DNA from: Onchocerca volvulus
Taxonomy: Eukaryota > Nematoda > Chromadorea > Rhabditida > Onchocercidae
Reading direction: 5' to 3'
Length of the DNA: 64,000 nt
Assembly (NCBI GenBank): GCA_000499405.2
Contig: HG738140.1
Span: 372,001-436,000 of the forward strand
Below, in pieces: positions 48,701-61,185 of the stretch. The position numbers and the translations under genes are program-made. The notes under the pieces are model-generated. The model saw only the letters and a list, made by a program, of their open reading frames with translations, ran no database searches and had not been told where the DNA came from. Within the stretch, counting starts at the first letter, position 1. Each line of letters opens with the position of its first letter.

Positions 48701-51700
48701 TCAATCCAAGTTTGTTATTCATCTGATCTAGTTCCTTCATCGCACTAGTCGCACCATTGTAATATTTTGCAGCATTAGCCTTGTTTCCACAAAGCCATTC
48801 TAATCCGGCTAGTCCTTTAATAAATTATCAAAAATGAAGCTGATAATAATGTGTGAAGGAAATACGAACTTAAATATTCAAATCTGAAACAACAAAAGAT
48901 TTGAGAAAAGAGAAGCTTTAAAATTTTAAATTGTCAAAGACATCAAAAACGATTACCGCAATAATACATTAATATATTCCGCTGATGAACTTCAGCTTGT
49001 TGTGTTGAAATTCGGAATAATTCTTCTTGTAAACTTTCTTCCGTATTAACATTAGCTTTTGACTATAATAAATTATTGGGATAGCTAACTTTTTTAACGA
49101 AAACGAAAATTTGGTTTAAAAAATAAACGAATGGAAAAAGTGGAATCAAACTAACCTCTTGACAACGAAGACTAGGGAAAACAATAAATTTTCGTAATAT
49201 TTGTAGAGGCTCCATTAATTTTTCAAAGTCTTTACCGTGAAGTGACGAAATTGGAGTATTCAAATTATGCAAATAAGGCATATAACGAACTGAAATTTAA
49301 CAGAGATGATTTCGATAAAGAAATTCAATGTGGATATGCATTTTCTAATATTTCAATCTATAAACAAAGGTGATAAATATAATTTTCACTGCTTATAATA
49401 ATGAAGAATGCTGAAGAATAAAATTACACTCAAGAATGCCACATGAAAAAACTGGGTGATTTTGATTCGATGGTTTGTTGAAATTTTGGAATTAAGTCGA
49501 ATTTTTCATATTCTTCAATCAAGAGAAAAAGTAATCGAACCTTTCAAGCGACAACTCGATAAAGTTGCACGATAGAATTGTTCCTCAATAGGTGTAAATC
49601 GCAAAACGGTTAAATTATTACTTTTCGATGGTGAAAGCATCTGAAAAATATCAAAATTAAATTATTATTTACAAATGATTTTTATAGTTGGTTGTTTAAT
49701 TCAAATTATAAACACAAGTTAAATTCTCAGAATATTAAAGGAATGACAAAATAAAAAGATTTCATCTCAGTACCTGACCACCAACAGTTTTTTTCGTATT
49801 CCTCCACATTATTTTAGAAAAGAAATCAATAACTGGTTTTCCATTACCAGTTTGATACGGCTTCATTAATGCGTTAAGCCACCAGCATTTATTTCGAAAT
49901 GGTTGTATCCCCAAAAATCGTACAAGACCATATAAATCTACAGATATGCTTTTAATTATCAATCACTACCAAACATCGGAAAAAAACAATGTGAAATTTT
50001 AATCAAAAATAAAAAGTATTGATAATAAGACATACCTTGCAACGAATTGGTAATCGGTGTACCCGTAACACACCAACGATTTACTGCCTTAAGATCATCG
50101 CACATTAATGCTACTGAACTTAATGTACTTTCTACCATTTGGGCCTCATCAATACAAATCTGAATAATTTTGCAACAAACAGTTTAGCCACTACAAATAA
50201 TAGAATTTTCAAACATATATACAAGAGTTGACGGAATGAAAACAAAAATAAAATTCTGATTTTTGATAATCTTATTCCTTGTAAATCAAAAAAAAAAAAA
50301 AAAAACAGTAACAAATAAGTCGCATCTGCCGCAGAAGATAGAATGAATACTTCAAAGAAACAAACAAAGAAAGCTTAGCTTCATTTTACTATAAACCATA
50401 AATAGAATTACGGAAAATTAAAAACAGCACTTCATATAATTATTAAAAAAATATTAGCGTAACTTACACGCCACCATTCTATAGCCAATAGCGGAGTAGG
50501 AGCAATGCGATGTCTTTTGCCATGCCGTAATGAATCTGAAGATAAATCATGCTTGAAAATATTTATATCGAAAGATAGTTATGAAAGGTCTGAAATCTGT
50601 AAAATTATGCTACTTGTACCATGCAAAATGATTAAATATTAAGTACGTAATACATAAAATTATTTAGCTAAGAAATATCATTTAAATTCTTACTTACATC
50701 ATAACTTATAATGATAACAAAATCAAGCACATTCAATCCAATTCTTTTTATGTGTAAACATTTCTTTTACGCTATATAAAAGTGAAAAGTAACGTAACAG
50801 TTGTTAATACATTTGCAAAATTTCAATTATTCCTTCGCAAAACTTTTTCTTACATCATTTATAAAAATTAAATACAATACATATGCACATACACCACAAA
50901 AATCTTCGAATTTTTTTAAAAAATATTTTCGAAAAATTCTATTTGGAAATGAAAATTGGGCGAAAAAAGATGAAAACGGCTAACCCAATCTTGGTCGAGC
51001 TTCTACAAAATATACTTCCTTCCGCAATGTCTCAAAAGAGCAAATAACAACATCTTGAGTTGCAAGATATTCTGGATGCTTGTAACCGTCATTAACCAGT
51101 CCTCGATACATCTAAAACATTAATTTCTAAATAATGCAAAAAATTTTCATAATGATATATAAAACTAGTAATAAATGCAGAATCTCAACGAAAACAAGGC
51201 AATATAATATAATTTTAATTGATTTTCTCTACTTTCTGATCATTTTCTTCTTTTATGCTTTTAAAACCACTTAATCATTAATCATTTTTAGTAAGAAAAG
51301 AGAACAGCGAAGAGGAAACAAAAAAATGACAAAGATAAACATACATCAATTTTAATATCGTCACGGATGTGTCGTTTCAATTCTTCATACCACTGATGAC
51401 AAATTGTCGATGGTGCAATGATAAGCGTACCTTTCACTGGATATACCCTTTCCTATAACCGTAACATAAATTTGATAAAACTGATTTTCAGATAGGAGTG
51501 AGTTTCATATTCCTTTTTATATTCATTTTTTGTTAATAAAAAAAGATAATTGTGAAGCTTCTCCTAACGTAAACCATATATGATATATATTTTTTGGAAC
51601 AATGGTTACGAACAACGATTTTGAAACAATTATCACATACTTCATTGTGGATACATTCTGGACATAAGAAGGGAATATCATGAGAACGGAATCGATCCCA

Positions 51701-54700
51701 ATAAACTCGTTCTTGAGAACAAATTGTGGAACATGCTGTACAAGTTATGATCAGCGATTTCAGTACACTGTTTTTTCCCTTACACTTTTTTGGATTCATG
51801 GATTCGAGATTATCATAACAAAACATTCGACGATATCTCGAATTTACCTGCCAAGTAATAGGATGTAATAACAACACAAATTATTTAACTCTATAATTAA
51901 TATCATATTGAGTTGCATTTTTCATGAAATACATTTCGTTATTGGATTCCACATAAAAAAGAAATGGATTTATGAAAGAAGTTATAATCTAATTCATTAC
52001 AGTTGCATTTAATTTTACTTTTCTAAAAGTTGACGAAATATCTAATGAACATGCAAAGATGGGTACGAAATATGTTAAATAATATCCAACTTTACCAATC
52101 TGCTGAAAATAAAAAACTTACTTTATCCTGCAATGCCGAATATCCATCAGTTGCAGCCACAACTGTAGAGACAAGTTCAGCAACAATTATTTTCACTGTA
52201 TCAACTTCACTGGCCACATTCTTAATAATCGGAGGAAGTCCTTTATATCTTTGATGACTTAGTAACAGGCCAATAACTTCCATTGTCTTTCCAAGTCCCA
52301 TTTCGTCAGCCAATATACCACATGAAATAGCATCACATAACCATGTACAAAATATAGATAACATCAAATAATTATATTTACAATCTGAAGCAAATGCATT
52401 TTACGCAGTGGTAAATTGGTATCAATAACCTGGTCATATTGCTGAAAAGCACTGATAAACATAAACAAAGTACTCAATTACATTTTTTTTTGATATGATG
52501 GATTATTTTTTGTTACATTTTTGATTTATCAATTCTATATAAACCTTTGAAGCATGAATCCTTTCATATACATAAATATTTTGTACTGTTGCAAATGTCA
52601 AACAATTTTGAGAAATGTCGATATTTTGAGAAAAAATATCAAATATATAACTCAAATATAAATGCTATAAGAGTAAGATCTGAGAAGATTACAAATTCAA
52701 GTAAGCATAACACTAGAATCGAAACGGTGCTGCAAAAGTAGTAATTAGAAAAATTAAGCATATTTATTTTGCTATATAGTTTCATTTTGTTTTTCAAGCA
52801 AATATTCAGAAATACCTCGAGGACATTTTCCGAATGATGGACGTTGAAGCTGTCGCGATAAAGATCCAGTAATTGGTGAATATAGAATTGGTGGTGTAGT
52901 TGGTAATTCAACAAAATCATCTTTTACCATAAATGCGGTTTGCTGATCAGGATCTTCACGAGAGATCATAAAGCGTATTGCATCTTCCTGATATGATTGA
53001 ATACTTTTTAATACATCATTAAAATGTGAAACAAGCAGAATGAATACAAAATACAATCCGACTACTTTAAGTGATTTAAAAAAAAAGCACCATCTTATAA
53101 TACAAATTTTTTTTTTCAGTTTATAAATTTTTTTCCTGGATTCACGTTGAAAAACTGTTATTCTATAATAACAGCACAGTTGCTTCTAGAAATAACAAAC
53201 AACTAAAAAATGCTCAACTGATCAGAAAAAAGCGAGTAAATTTCAAATATTATCACGAAATGAAGCAATAATTCTATTTTAACTTAAAACTTCCACAGTA
53301 GTTAGATAGGTCACTGATTGGAAAAAACTGATTGGACTTCGGTTTTGTCACTGCAGTGCAAGAAGTAAATGATTTCTATTTTAATTTAAAAACATTTCAG
53401 TGAATAAACTTCAGCAGAAAGAGATGTTTTGAATAAATAATATTTGAAAGAAGCAAAATAAACTTGATAAGGTCGTAGTACTGCAGCAATATTTCCAGTA
53501 GAAATAGCCCAATTTCTTACGGGTTCATGTCTCACATTTTCGAAGAATCCATCAATATTTTCCTTTTCTTTTATTGCAGATTCTGCTAAAGAAATAGGAG
53601 CTGGTATCTGAAAGTTTCCTTACTGAAATTTTCTTTTTACGTCTTGAAGTCTGCATATACAGCTGGAATTTCATCAACTTAACTTTTCTTCACTATTCCT
53701 ACACCCTTGAAGACACAGAAAACATAGTCCACTTTTATCTTCCCATAAATTCGGCAAATCTAGCCTTCTGTCTATCCATATTCATTTTAATCCATCTGTT
53801 ATTTGAACTTGCTAATGAAAAAATGATAAGAAAATTTTGAAATTTTTAACAAATTTTCTTATGAATTCACGCGAAACGAAGAAATCAGAAGAAAACTTAC
53901 TAAGTCAGGAAAGAACATCGCAATAATAACTTTGATATCAACTGAATCATTCATACTATAAATATTACTTTTGTGAATAACCACTTTATCTTTTAAATAA
54001 AGACTGAATTTTAAAGCACCCTCATCGCTAATTGTTGCAACCATCTCAAGAGCTCGTGTCCATCTGCAATATTATCAAATCCTTAGCAAAACAACTTTCA
54101 GTACTAAATTATGCTTTGTTCTTTAATCCTTCAAAAAATTATGATTGCTACTCAAAAAATGGTGAATTCACTAATGCAACAAGCCTCTCTATTTTAATGT
54201 AATTCGTTTTATATTAATCATCAGAACTATCCCAAAGAAAAAAAGAAATTTATCATTTCATAAACTAATCTTAATGGGTAAAAAAATGTTATGCAAAAAT
54301 ACCTGGACAAATTTTAAGTTTCATTTCATTCTACAAGTACTTTTTAATAAATTAGTCGAAAAAATGGTTGAGTTCTCTATGCGATTGTATAATTTAATAG
54401 AAAATCCGATTTTAAATAAAAAATCTTGAGGGTTCTAACACAATTATTGTAGCAACTATAATTAATACATAGTTACTGTGTTCGCAAGAAACAAGAAAAA
54501 CGAAATGCCCATCACTGAAATGCAAAAAAGTGTATAGTTTTTTAATGAAGCTATGCTTATCATTACCACTTAACGTAAATATTAATTGAATACCATCAAT
54601 TAATTATTGCTTATTAACATTAAGACAGTTATTTATCCCGCTGTTCCTCTCTTTTCTCATTACTTGTTTCTTTTTGACTAACAGCGTCATTTCCATTCTC

Positions 54701-55955
54701 ATACGTCCAAAATTTTTCCCCTCGGAAAGCAACCAATTTTCTTCATCAGAAATAATGCTTAAAATAATTCCAGATCCTTATAACTCAGGCCTTGCACTTT
54801 TCTTCCTCAACTACGGTTATTTTGTTTTTATGAACTTTCCAGTAATCCCAACAATAATTCCCCTAGTAATTTATAATTTAAAATTGCATAAACTGAATAA
54901 GATATAGATCACATAAAACTTCTGCGTATTAATATAAAATTTGAATTCAAGTCTCCACGCCTGAATATCGTGTAATTAAACAAAAAACTAAGCAAAAAAT
55001 TATTACTAGTTTCTTGAAAATTGAATAATTTTCGAAATTACTGGTAACTCACTTTAAATTCGATAACTTGTAGAACAGCCAATTTTTCTTTTCATTTAAT
55101 GTACCAGTAGTGTGTTGCCAATAGAATGAATTAGCAATCCATAACTTTTTTCGCTTTTCTTTGGGGGTAAGCCATCTGCCAAACTGCAATAAATATTCTT
55201 AAACAAGAAAGATGAAAGATGAAAAAAGGTCTAAAGAAAAACTATCTGAAAATAATCGAACAACTCATTTGCCTCACTCTCATTTAATAATTTTCCCAGT
55301 TCTATTTTAATTATTTTGCTTCTATAATAAGCTTACCTTCTTGTTCAATTTCAAAAAAAAAAAGAAAAAAAGAAAGGAATTTAAATAAGATAATATATTT
55401 TGGAAAGAGATACTCTGAAAAGGCCACATGCTCGACAAAACACTATGCTTCGGCGTCGACTGCTACATAACTGACGAACAGCTTCAATATTATAAACATC
55501 CTTGCTGTCAACTTCCGTCGATCCCAGAAGGCAATAAATAGCATTTTGGGCATCTGGACTTGAGCAATCGAATGCTATCTATAATTAACACTTCAAATGT
55601 TGAATTGAAGACTAATATCAAATAGACATTAAATTTTGAAAACTTTTTCAAAAAAATTTGCAATAAAAAAAAAAATAAAAAAAAAAATAAAATGAACATT
55701 TGCAACAAAAATCTGCATCAGTAAACAGAATAAAGACAAATATAACAAAATTAGCGCAAAAGCGCTTAAAGCGTATCCTTCAAACAAACTTGTTTCCCGA
55801 GTAAACTGATTCTTGAACTCTTAATACGCTCATCGAATGATTAATCTTAAAATCACAGTTTGAATTTTAAACACTTTCTTTCCTTTAAAACTTACACTTT
55901 CATCATGTGAGTTGCATTGAACACCGCTATAAGCTTTCCCAGTACGGCGATTCAT
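42749..55955 (-). CDS. SHPRH: SHPRH: SNF2-type DNA translocase and RING E3 ubiquitin ligase
   Basis: Seen (minus strand): 31 exons join in phase to about 1416 residues. Landmarks are: helicase lead-in 'VLRPYQEDAIRFM' (53607-52816); Walker A 'DEMGLGKT' (52384-52122); a Cys-rich PHD-like segment 'CTACSTICSQERVYW' to 'FLCPEC' (51847-51641); 'LIIAPSTICHQW' (51452-51345); Walker B DEAQ box 'ICIDEAQMVES' (50159-50036); 'WCVTGTPITNSLQ'; 'LYGLVRFLGIQPF'; RING half 1 'CPICLTVLRDAWIVYPCAHC' (44918-44719) and half 2 'CVVCRSTT' (44335-44173); 'LGARGLNLTVANHIIFVEP' (43478-43374); and motif VI 'AIGRIDRIGQKKQMIVHHF' (43194-43044). Family knowledge: human SHPRH polyubiquitinates PCNA in post-replication repair. 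The order, with the RING inserted between the helicase halves, is diagnostic. The linker-histone domain of the human protein is not seen and the PHD ligands are incomplete. Weak donors were accepted at 47912 and 46250. ATG at 55955 follows a TTTCAG site 22 bases upstream. Confidence 0.9.
45967..46137 (-). other. Exon-like segment with one in-frame TGA inside an SHPRH intron
   Basis: On the minus strand 57 codons lie between an acceptor (AAACTAG) and a canonical GTAAGC donor. They are open except for a TGA at 46077-46075. The text 'HSGITRAARQCTDDILNIF' then 'MRSLVDFGYKTEDTTRQNPY' resembles the region of human SHPRH between the Cys-x-x-Cys pair and the RING. The main transcript is in phase without it (exon ending 46251 joins exon 45195-45081). 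Including it would break the frame. Confidence 0.45.
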
Positions 55956-56919
55956 ACGATAAAAAGAATAAAGATTTCTGAAACATCTATAATAACTATT
56001 TATTCATTAATTTCAACTTATTCTGTTGATTAATTAAGTAATCGAACACGATTTCCGAACCGAAAAATCACAATTTCATATTCAGAATTCCACAATTTTT
56101 TTTGAAAAATTGAATTACTAGAAGTATTTCTGCCTCAAAATACTCTATGAATGCTGCGGAAAACTCGATTAAGCTCAAATTTTAAATTATGTTACAAGTA
56201 TATCGGGATTTCTGAAAATTTAAAATGCATTACACAATTAAATACAAGGAACAATAAAATACACTGAAAACATTTTTATAATCTTATAAAAACCGTATAA
56301 AAATTTGGAATTAAATGAAACATTTCAAGATGCATCCGGAATTTAACAGTTCTTCAGTATATATCAGGTCAAATCTTGCTCTTACTTACAATATTTCGAA
56401 AAAGATATATGGCAAATTCAGATTTTAATTCCAAAATCTAATGTTTTATTTTATTTTTTTATTCAATAATTATTCCTTTCTACCAATGAATAATATTTAT
56501 CAGTAAATATTTTACCTAAAAATATTATTCACACAACAATCTTCATCATGTAACTTTTTCACAATGAAGATTTATAAAGCCTAAAATTTCTATAAATTAC
56601 GATCTATCCAAAAAAAATTACGAGAATTTGAAAATCGAAATGAAATTCAAAACTATCGCCAAGAATTTAATACAAAAAGAAAAAACAAAGAAAAAAAAAC
56701 AAAAAAAAAAAAAAATTCAAACATAATATTGAAGCCAAATATGAGTATTTGGCCTTCACAAACACTTCTATTTAACACGAGAAATTTGCCAGACTTCCAT
56801 TTTCGAAAGAAAATCTGGAAATTCAGATACAAATTCAAGATTAAAGAAGAAAAATTAGAAAAGTTGAAAATTTAAACAGAAATCGAGAGAAAATGGAAAT
56901 TTTTAGAGAAACGGAAAAT

Positions 56920-57870
56920 TCAAATCATAGCAGTACTGCCAAGACTGAACACCGATTGATCAGCTCGTCTTAACAAAGTACTATTTCCACGGGCGGCAAT
57001 ATCGATTATACTTTCGTCGATGTCCAACGGTACAGGCAAATCCAGAATTTCTCCAATTCCACAGCAATCACCCAGCTGTCCGCATTTATTCCATCCCCAC
57101 AGATATACATCACCATCTTCAGTCAACGCAACACTATGCCATCCACCGCATGCCACCTGCACCACCATTAAAGAGCTCAAACATTCCACTAGCCTTGGCT
57201 GTTGCTCACATTCCACCGTACCATGGCCAAGCTCACCTCGGCTTCCTGTACCCATACTATAAACCATACCGTTTATAGTTAAAACCAATATATGATCGTT
57301 ACCAGCAGAAAGCTGTCGAATGGACTGAATGGATCCAAACTGCAGCAGTTGAAAATCATTAGTCTTGTTGTCAGTGAAAATTCGATACATCGATGGTTCA
57401 CTGTTAGCCATATTTCTCGCCAAGAAGCATGATCGATTAGTAGTACAAATGAGGAAGTCTTCAACTTTATTAAAATTTGATTTCATACTCTCTTCAGTTT
57501 GCTCTATTTTGCAATGGGTCAGTTCTGGTATTTGAACATCAATACAACTCACTTTTCCATCCATTCTTTCCGTTTCCATAGTGATGCTTGCGAGATGCTC
57601 AAACTTGAGATTTTCCGAAATGGCATCCAAAGTGAGAGAATAAACGAAAAAAGAGTCTATGCGAAAGATGTAAATGCAATGATTTGATGGTGCCAAACCG
57701 AAAATGTAATTATGAGTGAAAGATATGTTTCTGATTATACCATCTATTTGGAATCGAGATATCCTTTGAAGAAGATAATTTCGCAGGATAATTCGCGATT
57801 TCGCAACATTCCGTCGAACTTCGATGGTACCAAAATATGCATTAAATATTTCACATTCTTCATCCGTCAT
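56920..57870 (-). CDS. RCCD1: RCC1-repeat protein, RCCD1-like, intronless
   Basis: Seen: one uninterrupted minus-strand frame of 316 residues from ATG at 57870. The N-terminal 190 residues are not recognisable beyond weak beta-propeller character. The C-terminal part has RCC1 repeats: 'SAGNDHILVLTINGMVYSMG', 'GELGHGTVECEQQPRLVE', 'VACGGWHSVALTEDGDVYLW' and 'GWNKCGQLG'. The stretch from 'GELGHG' to 'CGQLG' and the total length fit RCCD1 (human about 376 residues) better than the seven-repeat RCC1. Family knowledge: RCCD1 partners the KDM8 demethylase in mitotic chromatin. Oddity: it has no intron in a window where almost every other gene has several. It is head to head with NUDT9 across about 610 bases. 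The symbol is a best guess. Confidence 0.75.
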   Translation of the reverse strand: MTDEECEIFNAYFGTIEVRRNVAKSRIILRNYLLQRISRFQIDGIIRNISFTHNYIFGLAPSNHCIYIFRIDSFFVYSLTLDAISENLKFEHLASITMETERMDGKVSCIDVQIPELTHCKIEQTEESMKSNFNKVEDFLICTTNRSCFLARNMANSEPSMYRIFTDNKTNDFQLLQFGSIQSIRQLSAGNDHILVLTINGMVYSMGTGSRGELGHGTVECEQQPRLVECLSSLMVVQVACGGWHSVALTEDGDVYLWGWNKCGQLGDCCGIGEILDLPVPLDIDESIIDIAARGNSTLLRRADQSVFSLGSTAMI

Positions 57871-58479
57871 ACCTTAATTCAGCATATTGAAATATTCCAT
57901 TTTGATACAAAGAAATTTTCAATTACTTCCATAAACATTTCCAGTTACTCCTGCATAAGTATTAACCTTGAATGTCATATTTCTTCGAGAACCAAGAATG
58001 AAAATAAAAGTATGAAGTATTTTATTATTTTATTCAGTAAATTCCTTTCTTATTTATTTGATAACTAACCTTATTAACTTATTTTAGTCTCATAATATAA
58101 TAAGTAACGTTATTCAGCAAATTATTTCTACTTAATTATTCCGCTTACTTAATTACAATTAATTCAAGCTCCTAAATTCCTTAGCATTATTTACTAGTTT
58201 CATGCTCCAGTAATCCATCATCCCAATAATAAACTAACGTGATTTAAAACCCAACCAAATATGGAATAACTTCTTCGCAACACCATTTATTGAAAATATT
58301 AATTACAGCTGCTTCAAGCATTTGAGATAATCGTGCCATTCTATCAACTTGCTGTTCCGGTAAAGGGGTGTCTCATTTTTAAGAACTGACCTTAAGGTCA
58401 TGGGTCATTATGATTGAATTTTGGTTAAATTATACTATCACAGATTATATTAGTTAATTAGGAGACGAAATGTTTCATC
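57871..58479. promoter_or_regulatory. Shared upstream region of the RCCD1-like and NUDT9 genes
   Basis: About 610 bases separate the two divergent start codons. It may serve as a bidirectional promoter; this rests only on position. A further plus frame at 57712-58068 overlaps the RCCD1-like gene and is its shadow. Confidence 0.35.
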
Positions 58480-60420
58480 ATGCTCGCCGTCAACGTTGGA
58501 TTTATCCGTTCTGTTATGAATTCCATTTCGGTTGCGAACTCAAAAATGCATCATAAATGCCGAAACATAGGTTCGTTGCTTTTTTATTATTTCTCGCCAT
58601 TAATAACAATTTCTACGCATTATCAACTAATTTCCTTTATCTCTATGTTTTTACGAACATTATATTATTACTACTTTTCTGATATAGCTTGTTAGCAATT
58701 AAATAAGATATACATAGCGATAACATGAATAACACAACATAATGTCTTATATGATAAATAACATCCTATATGCTTATGTATAACGATAGAGTTCGTTTTT
58801 CGATTCAGCAGCGCATTTGCTCGATGTTATTGTTCTTTGTATCATGCAATAAATGAGTAAATTTAAAATGGAAAATTAAAATTTTCGCATGATGATCTTA
58901 GAAGTGGCAGTTGTTTTGCATAATATTTACATGTATTTATCTTTAATTTTTTATTTTTTTTTTCAACCAACAAATAAATAAATGAATGAATAAATAAATA
59001 AACAAGTAAATATATGTTTATTTATTTAGTCTTGAATAAAATCCAAAAAATAGATTTATATTTTTTTAGTGATGTAGATATGCTTCTTCCAAATAAAGCG
59101 TAATGTAACGGTTACGTTCAGCTCAAGTATATTATGTATAATTTCGTAATTGCTCGATAATTTTTCATTTTATTCCAGAAAAACCGTATTTGCGTAGTGA
59201 TGTTTATCGCGTAAAAGTACCAGATGATAAAATCAAATGGGAAGTTGTTTGGCTGGAATATGCTCCGCAAGACTTCACCAGCTTAACAGCTATTGATAAA
59301 CCCTGGGCAGATCCAAATGATTTCAAAAATCAGAAATTCAAGTGGAACGATGTTGATGGATTAATCAGTCGACGTTCCTATATGGGGTAATTATTTATTT
59401 AATTATATTTCTAGTGAACTGTATAGCTCACTATTGCATTTATTTTGATCAGCATTTTGTAAAAGTATTAAACGTTAGGCAACGTTCAGTTACAGTGAGA
59501 TGTGCAATCCGAAACTTCAACAATTCAAAAAGACTTGTCAAATATAGATGAATAATTCCAGATAGGAAAGAACATTTATGATATCTTACCGTGAAACTCA
59601 AAAAAGAAACGAGTAATCAGGCTAAAATCCCATAACTGTTTTTTCATTAAATTCAGGAAGTATAATTTGGACAAAACTGGACGACCACTGAATCCAGTAG
59701 GACGAACTGGATTACGAGGACGTGGAGTTTTGGGCAGATGGGGACCAAACCACGCAGCAGATCCAATTGTAAGTCGAATCCATCATGGGCAATTACAGTT
59801 TGTTGGAATTGCCCGGCGAGATTCCGGTGAATGGGCCATTCCAGGAGGTATGGTGGATGCTGGTGAGGATATACAGGAAACATTGAAAAGGTAGAAAGTC
59901 TTAATTTTATGGCTTAACCTTTCAAAAGGAAAAATTCTTCAAACTTTAGAGAGTTTACGGAAGAGGCATTGGACGGCAAAAAGTATCCAGAACTGGATAT
60001 GCTTTGGTGTAAAGGTGTAGAGCTATATCGCGGCTATGTTGATGATCCACGGAATACAGATAATGCATGGATAGAAACCGTTGTGGTTAATTTTCATGAT
60101 AATGATGGCTACCTAAACAATGTCACCCTTAAAGTAAGAATGCTTGAATGATTGATTTGGTAATATGGGGAACAGTATCGAAGAAAATAGTTTCAGATTC
60201 TTATCTTGGCCAAATTTCGTCACCAGCTGTTTTAACTTAATTTTGATAGGTTTGAAATTATTTTATTTAAAATAAACAATACAAATTTATAAATGATGTA
60301 GATTTTCAGGCAGGAGATGATGCAATTAAATTGCGATGGATTACCGTTTCAGTGGGTGAAAAATTGTACTCATCTCATGAAGACTTCATAAAATTACTTG
60401 CTCAGCATCATAATGTATAA
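58480..60420 (+). CDS. NUDT9: NUDT9-type ADP-ribose pyrophosphatase (Nudix hydrolase)
   Basis: Seen: exons 58480-58570, 59179-59386, 59657-59890, 59950-60133 and 60310-60420 join in phase to 275 residues. The protein follows the NUDT9 line throughout: '[21 protein letters not shown]', then '[20 protein letters not shown]', '[11 protein letters not shown]', the Nudix box '[16 protein letters not shown]' continued by 'EFTEEAL' in the next exon, and '[18 protein letters not shown]'. The Nudix box G-x5-E-x7-R-E-x2-x-E-E keeps the metal-binding glutamates, so an active enzyme is expected (established for NUDT9: ADP-ribose to AMP and ribose-5-phosphate). It is shorter at the N-terminus than human NUDT9. 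An alternative ATG ten bases upstream opens another frame that does not join exon 2. Confidence 0.9.
58974..59011. repeat. AAAT/GAAT tetranucleotide repeat
   Basis: An imperfect AAATAAATAAATGAATGAATAA-type run in the first intron of the NUDT9 gene. Confidence 0.7.
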
Positions 60421-60463
60421 ATCAGATTTTTTGTCATTTTAATGATTTCTGTAAAGTGAAAGC

Positions 60464-60469
60464 AATAAA
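60464..60469 (+). promoter_or_regulatory. AATAAA polyadenylation signal of the NUDT9 gene
   Basis: Perfect AATAAA 44 bases behind the NUDT9 stop codon. Confidence 0.5.
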
Positions 60470-61185
60470 CATACCTATAAACTGAAGCAAAGAAAAAGTG
60501 TCGTAATGCAGATCGTTGCCTTATTCTTTTTATAAATAAAGGACTTGTATAATGAAGCTTACATTTTGTTATCAATAGGTGATTAGTTTCCAGAAATTAT
60601 CAGATATATTTTATCAGACCTAACAGTTACTATGATATTAGTAGTTTGCTTATCAATTTAGACGACTATATGACTTAGGAATCAGGAAGTTCGGCTGAAT
60701 TCTTTTTGGGATTGTCGTTGACGCTTCCGGAAAAAAATAGAGCTTTTGTCTACTGCATTGGTTAGCAGGACGAATTATGAATTTAGAATTACCTGTAGTG
60801 CTAGTTCTACCCCGAAGGATCAAGTGTATGGTATTGATAAGCTTGATGAACCATTGATTTTCATTGTTACCCAATCAGAGTAACATTACGATTTGTCTGT
60901 AGTGTACCGATACGGAATTACATTACGGAAGTGGCAATTATTATCTGTACATTGGTAGTTTTGTAGCTTCTGTTGCTGTAGTTTCAGTGTGGAGTAGTCT
61001 GGATGTGATTGTAAAGTGTCCTGAAGTGAAGCTGACAGAAAGTAACTGGGCGCTGAAGTGGCTTATCATTTCCATCGGGATATTGCAGTTGTAATTGAAA
61101 TTTAAAAAAAGGAACAAATTTGAAGGAACTGAATTTTTTAAAACTTTGATTCAAGGGATTAAATAAATATCAAGCATTATCAACA
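60470..61185. other. Intergenic / 5' region of the SRSF2-type gene
   Basis: No exon or RNA gene recognised. It probably includes the promoter and 5' UTR of the splicing factor that starts at 61186. Confidence 0.4.

Noticed and set aside
57020..57262. 80-codon plus-strand frame
   Set aside because: Antisense shadow of the RCCD1-like coding region.
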